Shown: positions 6,269 through 10,968 of the stretch, piece by piece | Layout of the letters: every line of letters starts with the position of its first letter | Numbering within the stretch: position 1 is the stretch's first letter | DNA from: Cloacibacillus sp. | Lineage (GTDB): Bacteria; Synergistota; Synergistia; Synergistales; Synergistaceae | Length of the DNA: 10,968 nt | Assembly (NCBI RefSeq): GCF_020860125.1 | Contig: NZ_JAJBUX010000033.1 | Span: 1-10,968, forward strand | Direction: 5' to 3' | Made by a program: the position numbers and the translations under genes | The notes under the pieces: model-generated | Told to the model about the DNA's origin: nothing | Seen by the model: the letters and a program-made list of their open reading frames with translations, nothing else | Databases searched by the model: none

Positions 6269-6293
6269 TTTCGCAGGAGGTGTGTTTATTCCG

Positions 6294-6956
6294 ATGTTTA
6301 CTGACGAAACGATGAAAAAGGCCTTTAAGGCCGCCTTTCCCTATACGATCCCTATCTTCGCGGGATTTCTCTTTTTAGGTATCGCCTACGGCATCTATAT
6401 GAATGCGAGCGGATTTCCCGCGGTTTACCCGATCCTCATGAGCCTGCTGATCTTTGCCGGCTCGATGGAGTTTGTCGCCGTGAACCTGCTGCTGGGAGCC
6501 TTCGATCCTCTCGGCGCCTTCCTGCTCACGCTGATGGTCAACGCGCGCCATCTATTCTATGGGATATCGATGCTGGATAAATACAAAAACATGGGACGGA
6601 AACGCTGGTATCTGATGTTCGGCCTCTGTGACGAATCATTTTCGATCAACTGCACCGCCGATGTGCCTCCCGACGTGGACCGGGGATGGTTCTACTTCTT
6701 TGTGACGCTGCTCAACCACTCCTACTGGGTATGCGGCGCGGCGCTCGGCGGTCTCTTCGGTTCCCTGCTCTCCTTTGACACGAAGGGAATCGAATTTGTG
6801 ATGACGGCGCTGCTCGTAGTGATCTTCCTCGAACAGTGGATGAAGGAGAGAGACCATAGGAGCGCCCTGCTGGGGCTTGGCCTTTCGCTGCTTTGCCTCG
6901 TCTTTTTCCGCGGTAATTTCATCATCCCTTTGACACGAAGGGAATCGAATTTGTGA
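6294..6956 (+). CDS. azlC: AzlC-type amino-acid exporter large subunit, frameshifted at C-terminus
   Basis: The 220-residue product belongs to the AzlC family, the large membrane subunit that works with AzlD to export branched-chain or related amino acids. Visible hallmarks are the hydrophobic AFPYTIPIFAGFLFLGIAYG, LLIFAGSMEFVAV, NARHLFYGISM and LCDESFSI. Residues up to GNFIIP are native. A 155-bp tandem duplication then shifts the frame, and eight foreign residues (LTRRESNL) precede the stop. Removing one copy gives 235 residues ending PLETAGDGR, with its stop overlapping the azlD start. AGGAGG (6275-6280) lies 13 bases before ATG 6294, a long but acceptable spacing. The last membrane helix is probably incomplete, so activity is uncertain. 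Confidence 0.85.
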   Translation: MFTDETMKKAFKAAFPYTIPIFAGFLFLGIAYGIYMNASGFPAVYPILMSLLIFAGSMEFVAVNLLLGAFDPLGAFLLTLMVNARHLFYGISMLDKYKNMGRKRWYLMFGLCDESFSINCTADVPPDVDRGWFYFFVTLLNHSYWVCGAALGGLFGSLLSFDTKGIEFVMTALLVVIFLEQWMKERDHRSALLGLGLSLLCLVFFRGNFIIPLTRRESNL

Positions 6957-7083
6957 TGACGGCGCTGCTCGTAGTGATCTTCCTCGAACAGTGGATGAAG
7001 GAGAGAGACCATAGGAGCGCCCTGCTGGGGCTTGGCCTTTCGCTGCTTTGCCTCGTCTTTTTCCGCGGTAATTTCATCATCCC
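6772..7083. repeat. Exact 155-bp tandem duplication in azlC
   Basis: Bases 6772-6928 recur without any difference at 6927-7083, a period of 155 bp with the two copies sharing CC at the junction. 155 is not a multiple of three, so the second copy runs in another frame. The bases flanking the unit differ (T at 6771 against C at 6926; T at 6929 against C at 7084). Complete identity points to a recent event, slippage or short-homology recombination at CC, or to an assembly error. Confidence 0.97.
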
Positions 7084-7156
7084 CTCAATGACCGCGATCC
7101 TTGGCGTGCTGACGCTGTTCAGAAAACCTCTTGAAACGGCGGGTGACGGCAGGTGA
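6953..7156 (+). pseudogene. azlC: Displaced C-terminal fragment of azlC
   Basis: A 67-codon frame reads VMTALLVVIFLEQWMKERD on through the second repeat copy and into the native tail SMTAILGVLTLFRKPLETAG. It is the original end of azlC, cut off by the duplication. It begins with GTG at 6953-6955, which overlaps the TGA that ends the truncated azlC (6954-6956). A terminating ribosome could therefore restart there, although no ribosome binding site is visible. Its own TGA (7154-7156) overlaps the azlD GTG. It probably has no independent function. Confidence 0.8.
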
Positions 7157-7479
7157 CGGTTTTTGAACAGGCCGCGGTGGTCGCGGCGGTCGTTCTCGGC
7201 ACGGTCACCACGCGCTTCCTTCCCTTTCTTATCTTCCCCGCCGGCAGAAAGACGCCGGAGTACATACAATACCTCGGACGAATGCTGCCGCCCGCGGCGC
7301 TTGGTATGCTCGTCGTCTACTGTCTTAAAGACGTAAGTCTCTTTTCTGGAACGCACGGCATCCCCGAGGCGATATCAATCGCCGTCGTCACCGCGCTCCA
7401 TTTTTGGAAGCGGGCCATGCTGCTCTCGATCGCTGGCGGCACGGCGGTCTATATGCTGCTGGTGCAGTTTGTATTCTGA
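7153..7479 (+). CDS. azlD: AzlD-type branched-chain amino-acid exporter small subunit
   Basis: A 108-residue membrane protein with three to four hydrophobic segments. The family signature GTVTTRFLPFLIF is at about residues 16-28, and MLPPAALGMLVVYCLKDV is at about 44-61. AzlD is the small partner of AzlC in a two-subunit exporter. It starts with GTG at 7153, overlapping the native azlC stop in a GTGA junction. Only a weak GGCGGG lies upstream, so translation is probably coupled to azlC. The azlC duplication moves the main upstream stop 197 bases away unless ribosomes reinitiate on the displaced fragment, so azlD expression may suffer too. Confidence 0.9.
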   Translation: MTVFEQAAVVAAVVLGTVTTRFLPFLIFPAGRKTPEYIQYLGRMLPPAALGMLVVYCLKDVSLFSGTHGIPEAISIAVVTALHFWKRAMLLSIAGGTAVYMLLVQFVF

Positions 7480-7701
7480 TTAGTAAGATTTATTATTTAT
7501 TTAATAGGCGCTAAAACAATTGAAAATATAGGAAATATCCCATCCTGAAAACAGTCTTGAGAAATATCCGTTTCTGAATATAACCGTTCATATAAATTAA
7601 AAACCATCTTACCCATTTATAATCTTAAGAAATTGGCTCAAATAGGTTTTTCTTGCAAAGCCTCTCCCATTTAATGCTTTTATTATGACTATACGGCCAA
7701 T

Positions 7702-7719
7702 AAAATAAAATTTTATTTT
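7702..7719. repeat. 18-bp A/T palindrome upstream of the TRAP promoter
   Basis: AAAATAAAA followed by TTTTATTTT is a perfect 18-bp palindrome. It ends 5 bases before the -35 box, at about -58 to -41 relative to the predicted start. That is the position of an UP element bound by the RNA polymerase alpha subunit, so it may simply boost the promoter. It could also be a regulator site. Confidence 0.5.
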
Positions 7720-7724
7720 TGCTA

Positions 7725-7753
7725 TTGACTATAAATAATTTTACGTTCATAAT
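7725..7753 (+). promoter_or_regulatory. Sigma-70-type promoter for the TRAP operon
   Basis: TTGACT (7725-7730), a 17-base spacer and CATAAT (7748-7753) make a strong match to the vegetative consensus, with each box differing at one position. The predicted start is near 7760, giving a leader of about 360 bases before dctP. No better promoter was found nearer dctP. Confidence 0.6.
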
Positions 7754-7755
7754 TA

Positions 7756-7786
7756 TGGTACTCTAAATTATATTTGGTGCTCTAAA
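7756..7786. repeat. 12-base direct repeat at the predicted transcription start
   Basis: TGGTACTCTAAA (7756-7767) and TGGTGCTCTAAA (7775-7786) match at 11 of 12 positions and are offset by 19 bases, close to two helical turns. The first copy covers the predicted +1 of the TRAP promoter. The placement suits a repressor operator, but no regulator gene is adjacent on this side. Confidence 0.4.
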
Positions 7787-7806
7787 ATAAAGAGAGGTGG
7801 CAAAGA

Positions 7807-7836
7807 ATGAAGATGAGAATTTCCGCGCTGTCCTGA
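7807..7836 (+). CDS. Possible 9-residue leader peptide
   Basis: ATG at 7807 opens a 9-codon frame, MKMRISALS, then TGA. GAGGTGG (7794-7800) sits 6 bases upstream, which is a real ribosome binding site with nothing else to serve. It lies inside the long dctP leader. It may be a regulatory upstream ORF or the remnant of a lost gene. No clear attenuator hairpin pair follows, so the function is open. Confidence 0.3.
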   Translation: MKMRISALS

Positions 7837-8120
7837 TTCAGATTCCAGTGCTGTTAGGTGGAAGCTTGAAATGTAATCTCGATTAGATAGGAGAGGATAG
7901 AAAGTTTGGGAAAAAACGACTGTGCTTGAATGAAGATATTTTTTAATTAAGCCATAAATGACAACAAAACGTACTTGTTGTATCAAAGATGGAAAGCCAC
8001 CAGTTATTAAATTAGTGCTGTCCTACCCAAATTATTTTACGTGCAAGAAATAAAAATCACTAAAATGGTGAAGTTATAAAATGTTTTGCAAAAATATAAA
8101 TAATTATTGGAGGGATTTGT

Positions 8121-9122
8121 ATGTTGAAAAAGATGGGAACCGTTTTGATAGGCAGTTTTTTATTATTAATTTTTGCAAGTTCATGTTTTGCGGCTGATAA
8201 ATACATTGTTAAGATTGCGTCTGTTGTTCCTGAAACACAGTCACAGCATATTGCCCTTAGAGATTTTTTTAAAAAATATGTGGAGGAAAAATCTGGGGGA
8301 CGTATGGTGGTGGAAATATACCCTAACGGGCAATTAGGCGGAGAACGCCAAGCAATTGAAAGCGTCCAGTTGGGAACTATACATATGACAGTTACGGCGC
8401 TTGCCGTTTTGTCCGGCTTTGAACCAAGATTCCAAGTTTTTGACTTACCCTTCTTATTTAAAGATAAACCCTCGGCTTATAAGGCGCTGGATGGCGAATT
8501 AGGTGACAAGCTGAACCAACTCCTTCCTAGTTTAGGGATAATAAATCTAGCGTTTGTGGAGAACGGCTTCCGCCATATAACAAACAACAGGGCGCCCATT
8601 CATAAACCGGCGGATTTGAAGGGACTTAAAATCAGGACAATGGAAAACCCAATACATATGGCATCATTTAGAGCGTTGGGAGCAAATCCGACCCCGATGA
8701 GCTTTGGAGAACTATATACCGCTTTACAGCAAAAAACGGTAGACGCTCAGGAAAATCCTATCCCGTTAATATATACGACGAAGTTTTATGAAGTCCAAAA
8801 ATATGCTACGCTTACAGGTCATGTTTATGCGGCCACAACATTCCTTTGTAATGATACGTGGTTTAATAATTTGCCTAAAGATTTACAGAAAATAGTGAAA
8901 GATGGGGCGGTTCTATTTAGAGACGAGCAGAGAAAATTAACGGAAGCTCAGGATAAAGAGATGTTGGCGCTTTTAAAACAATCAGGGATGCAAATCAATG
9001 AGCTGACACAAGCAGAAAAAGATGATTTTATTAAGGCCACTGCCCCTGTTTATGAAGAATTTTCAAAGAGCGTTCCAGGCGGCAAAGACTTTATAGAGCT
9101 GGCAAGAAAAAACAGTCATTAG
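8121..9122 (+). CDS. dctP: TRAP transporter substrate-binding protein, DctP family
   Basis: 333 residues with a signal peptide (MLKKMGTVLIGSFLLLIFAS, cleavage likely near Ala24/Ala25), so periplasmic. DctP features include GGRMVVEIYPNGQLGGERQA (about 59-78), FDLPFLF (about 107-113), GFRHITNN (about 149-156), LKIRTMENP (about 169-177) and TVDAQENP (about 206-213). Arg172 in the KIRTMENP motif normally binds the substrate carboxylate in this family, so a C4-dicarboxylate, keto acid, sugar acid or similar anion is likely; the exact ligand cannot be read from sequence. GGAGGG (8109-8114) is 6 bases before the ATG. A stem-loop separates it from dctQ. Cys22 does not fit a good lipobox. Confidence 0.95.
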   Translation: MLKKMGTVLIGSFLLLIFASSCFAADKYIVKIASVVPETQSQHIALRDFFKKYVEEKSGGRMVVEIYPNGQLGGERQAIESVQLGTIHMTVTALAVLSGFEPRFQVFDLPFLFKDKPSAYKALDGELGDKLNQLLPSLGIINLAFVENGFRHITNNRAPIHKPADLKGLKIRTMENPIHMASFRALGANPTPMSFGELYTALQQKTVDAQENPIPLIYTTKFYEVQKYATLTGHVYAATTFLCNDTWFNNLPKDLQKIVKDGAVLFRDEQRKLTEAQDKEMLALLKQSGMQINELTQAEKDDFIKATAPVYEEFSKSVPGGKDFIELARKNSH

Positions 9123-9136
9123 TCAAGGCAATGCCA

Positions 9137-9178
9137 TTAAAGAGTCGGTGAAATTCTATTTTTTCACTGACTCTTTAA
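9137..9178 (+). promoter_or_regulatory. 17-bp stem-loop between dctP and dctQ
   Basis: Bases 9137-9153 pair with 9162-9178 (one G-U pair), enclosing an 8-base loop. The stem starts TTAAAGAGTC and ends GACTCTTTAA. No T run follows the 3' arm, so it is not a typical terminator, although the loop region itself is T-rich. Stem-loops here commonly protect the upstream mRNA or reduce read-through, giving more binding protein than permease. That role is inferred. Confidence 0.7.
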
Positions 9179-9194
9179 AATAGGAGGTGTCTTC

Positions 9195-9689
9195 ATGTTA
9201 AGAAAAATATTTTCTAATTTAGAAGAATATTTGTTGGTTTATAGCCTAATGTTTTCCGTAGCCTTGGTTTTTGGGCAGGTTGTTATGCGATATCTTTTTT
9301 CCAGCTCTCTTTATTGGAGTGAAGAAATGGCTCGCTATCTATTTTTATGGCAAATATGGCTTGGAGCAAGCTATGCGACAAAAGAACATCGTCATTTGCG
9401 GATAGAGGTGGTAAAAGATATATTAAAAACAGAGAAATCAAAGAAAATATTCGAGCTATTCGCGCTGTCTATCTGGCTGGCATTCAGTATATTTTTAGCT
9501 TTTAAGGGTTTTGAACTTGTAAAAATGCTTCTTTTACGTAGGCAAGTCTCTCCTGCGATGCGTTTTCCTATGGCATATGCTTACCTCTCAGTTCCTGTTG
9601 GGTGCAGTTTGATGTCGATAAGGCTCATTGATAATATGCTCCACTTAATACATTCCAATAACAATAGTGGCAGTAATATGGGGGTGTAA
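9195..9689 (+). CDS. dctQ: TRAP transporter small permease subunit, DctQ family
   Basis: 164 residues with four predicted membrane helices (about 11-32, 46-66, 88-112 and 124-146). The DctQ signature is present: YWSEEMARYLFLWQIWLG at about 40-57, followed by GASYATKEHRHLRIEVV. DctQ associates with the large subunit DctM in the inner membrane. TAGGAGG (9181-9187) is 7 bases before the ATG. dctM starts 2 bases after the stop, and its ribosome binding site lies inside the end of dctQ. Confidence 0.94.
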   Translation: MLRKIFSNLEEYLLVYSLMFSVALVFGQVVMRYLFSSSLYWSEEMARYLFLWQIWLGASYATKEHRHLRIEVVKDILKTEKSKKIFELFALSIWLAFSIFLAFKGFELVKMLLLRRQVSPAMRFPMAYAYLSVPVGCSLMSIRLIDNMLHLIHSNNNSGSNMGV

Positions 9690-9691
9690 AA

Positions 9692-10963
9692 ATGGAAATT
9701 TTAGTATTATTTGGTTCTTTAGTGTTATTGCTAGCGCTCTCAATACCGATTGGAATATCACTTGGTTTGGCTACTGTTATAGCATTAATATATACTGGAA
9801 CGATACCGCTTATAATGGTGGCCCAAAATGCTTTTGCCGCTCTGGATTCCTTTCCGCTGTTAGCAATACCGTTTTTCATGTTGGCTGGAGCCCTTATGGG
9901 GTATGGCGGTATATCGAAGCGGTTGGTAAATCTTGCCGATGCGATGGTCGGAGCCGTTCTGGGAGGACTGGCCATGGTGACGGTCATGGCATGTATGTTT
10001 TTTGCCGCTATTTCAGGGTCCGGGCCGGCAACCGTCTCTGCCATAGGTTCGTTTATGATCCCGTCAATGAAAGAAAAACACTACGACAGTGATTTTGCCG
10101 CGGCCTTGACTGCGACGGCTGGGTCCATCGGTGTAATAATTCCGCCTTCTATACCATTTGTAATATATGGGGTAGTTTCTGGTGTTTCTGTAGGTGAAAT
10201 GTTTATCTCGGGAATTATTCCGGGCATAATCATAGGTTTGTCGCTCATGGCCGTATCTTATAGAACCGCGCGAAAGAAGGGTTATCCAAGGACATCTAAT
10301 CCTCCCCAAATTTGGCCGACGCTAAAGGAGGCTTTCTGGGCTCTGTTAGTACCAATAATAATTTTAGGTGGAATATATGGGGGAATTTTTACCCCGACAG
10401 AGGCTGCTGTCGTCGCCTCGGTATACGCGCTGCTGATTGGCAAATTCATATATAAAGAGCTGGATTTTAAGACCATATACGCCGCATTTAAAGATGCAGC
10501 CCTCGTAAATGGCGCCACGACATTTATGGTCGGTTTATCAATGTCATTTGCCGCGTTTTTAGCGATGGAACAAATTCCCATAAAAATATGCACATGGATG
10601 CTTTCAATATCTTCAAGCCAAATAACTATATTCCTGATAGTGAATTTGTTGTTGCTCATTGTTGGGTGCTTTGTAGATAATATTTCTTCTATGATTATAT
10701 TAACGCCAATACTATTGCCGATAATGTTGAAATTGGGTGTTGACCCTGTTCATTTTGGTCTTGTTATGACAGTAGCTCTTGCAACGGGGTTTGTAACGCC
10801 GCCATATGGTGCGAATCTTTTCGTGGCCTCTGCCGTTTCAGGGGTCAGTATGCTTAAAATTTCAAGAGCGGTCGTTCCGTTTATTTTAGCAATGTTGTTT
10901 TGTCTGCTTCTTTTTACCTACATCCCTGCGCTGAGTATGGGATTAGTTTGGTTATTGAGGTAA
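9692..10963 (+). CDS. dctM: TRAP transporter large permease subunit, DctM family
   Basis: 423 residues, very hydrophobic, with about 11-12 membrane helices, the usual length for separate (unfused) DctM. Signatures include IPFFMLAGALMGYGGIS (about 60-76), AAISGSGPATVSAIGSFMIP (about 106-125), TAGSIGVIIPPSIPFVIYG and, in the second half, VGCFVDNISSMIILTPILLP and VTPPYGANLFVASAVSG. DctM is the sodium-driven pathway through which DctP-bound substrate enters. GGGGGTG (9680-9686) lies 5 bases before the ATG. The stop is 5 bases from the window end, so any later operon gene cannot be seen. Confidence 0.96.
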   Translation: MEILVLFGSLVLLLALSIPIGISLGLATVIALIYTGTIPLIMVAQNAFAALDSFPLLAIPFFMLAGALMGYGGISKRLVNLADAMVGAVLGGLAMVTVMACMFFAAISGSGPATVSAIGSFMIPSMKEKHYDSDFAAALTATAGSIGVIIPPSIPFVIYGVVSGVSVGEMFISGIIPGIIIGLSLMAVSYRTARKKGYPRTSNPPQIWPTLKEAFWALLVPIIILGGIYGGIFTPTEAAVVASVYALLIGKFIYKELDFKTIYAAFKDAALVNGATTFMVGLSMSFAAFLAMEQIPIKICTWMLSISSSQITIFLIVNLLLLIVGCFVDNISSMIILTPILLPIMLKLGVDPVHFGLVMTVALATGFVTPPYGANLFVASAVSGVSMLKISRAVVPFILAMLFCLLLFTYIPALSMGLVWLLR

Positions 10964-10968
10964 ATAAT

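Larger units (their letters stand above)
7480..8120. other. AT-rich gene-poor stretch between azlD and dctP
   Basis: About 640 bases without a credible gene of normal size. The first 220 bases hold no clear terminator for azlCD and only a 9-base direct repeat, GAAATATCC at 7532-7540 and 7561-7569. From 7702 on there is an A/T palindrome, a promoter, a 12-base direct repeat and a possible 9-codon leader ORF, listed separately. A 31-codon ORF at 7958-8053 has no ribosome binding site and looks accidental. Composition is strikingly more AT-rich than the left part and continues so into the TRAP genes. Confidence 0.7.

Noticed and set aside
6240..6293. TTG at 6240 as the azlC start
   Set aside because: It coincides with the -35 box of the likely promoter and has no ribosome binding site; AGGAGG favours ATG 6294.
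7532..7569. GAAATATCC direct repeat, two copies 29 bases apart
   Set aside because: Too short in AT-rich DNA to claim function; no further copies at regular spacing, so not an array.
7768..7986. Minus-strand ORF of 72 codons in the AT-rich gap
   Set aside because: No ribosome binding site, no recognisable motif, and it crosses the promoter and leader of the TRAP operon.
7958..8053. Plus-strand ORF of 31 codons (MTTKRTCCIKDGKPP)
   Set aside because: No ribosome binding site and no family resemblance; probably chance.
8121..8190. DctP as a lipoprotein through Cys22
   Set aside because: The residues before the cysteine (ASS) lack the usual leucine at -3; a normal signal peptidase I site lies just after.
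1..10968. CRISPR array, insertion sequence, phage or defence genes
   Set aside because: No regularly spaced repeats, transposase or integrase motifs, or terminal inverted repeats were found on either strand.

Overview
The window looks like a bacterial chromosome segment, most likely from the Synergistetes (Cloacibacillus/Synergistes-like). This is an inference from three things: the tuf-rpmG-tRNA-Trp-secE-nusG-rplK-rplA order, the short SecE and RpmG forms, and the combination of amino-acid transport genes with a TRAP transporter. No single diagnostic marker is present, so the taxonomic call is moderate.

Region 1 (1-2660, plus strand) is a translation/transcription housekeeping block. It holds the last codons of EF-Tu, a terminator-like hairpin, rpmG (L33), tRNA-Trp(CCA), secE, nusG, rplK (L11) and rplA (L1), and closes with a strong intrinsic terminator. 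rplJ, rplL and rpoBC do not follow. Several non-coding RNA structures lie between the genes. The most striking is a GNRA-capped hairpin just before nusG that would bring a distant Shine-Dalgarno sequence to normal distance from the start codon.

Region 2 (2718-6195, minus strand) is a co-directional run read right to left: a MocR-type GntR/aminotransferase regulator, an omega-amidase-like carbon-nitrogen hydrolase, an unrecognised exported protein, and two overlapping small zinc-ribbon paralogues. Three of these five genes start with GTG, each behind a good ribosome binding site.

Region 3 (6196-7479, plus strand) is divergent from the MocR gene and encodes an AzlC/AzlD-type branched-chain amino-acid exporter. 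The short divergent spacer holds a perfect 12-bp inverted repeat, a likely MocR operator, between two nearly mirror-image promoters. azlC carries an exact 155-bp tandem duplication that shifts the frame and removes its native C-terminus. Deleting one copy restores a full azlC whose stop overlaps the azlD start. This is the clearest anomaly in the window.

Region 4 (7480-10968, plus strand) is visibly more AT-rich. A gene-poor stretch of about 640 bases holds a good sigma-70-type promoter preceded by an A/T palindrome, a short repeat at the presumed transcription start and a possible 9-codon leader ORF. After it comes a complete three-gene TRAP transporter, dctP-dctQ-dctM, with a 17-bp stem-loop between the binding protein and the permease genes. 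The composition change suggests a different history from the GC-richer left part.

Functionally, the core block is ordinary. The centre pairs a likely amino-acid-responsive regulator with an exporter and an amidase, and the right end imports an organic acid or similar carboxylate. I see no CRISPR array, insertion sequence, phage gene or defence system.
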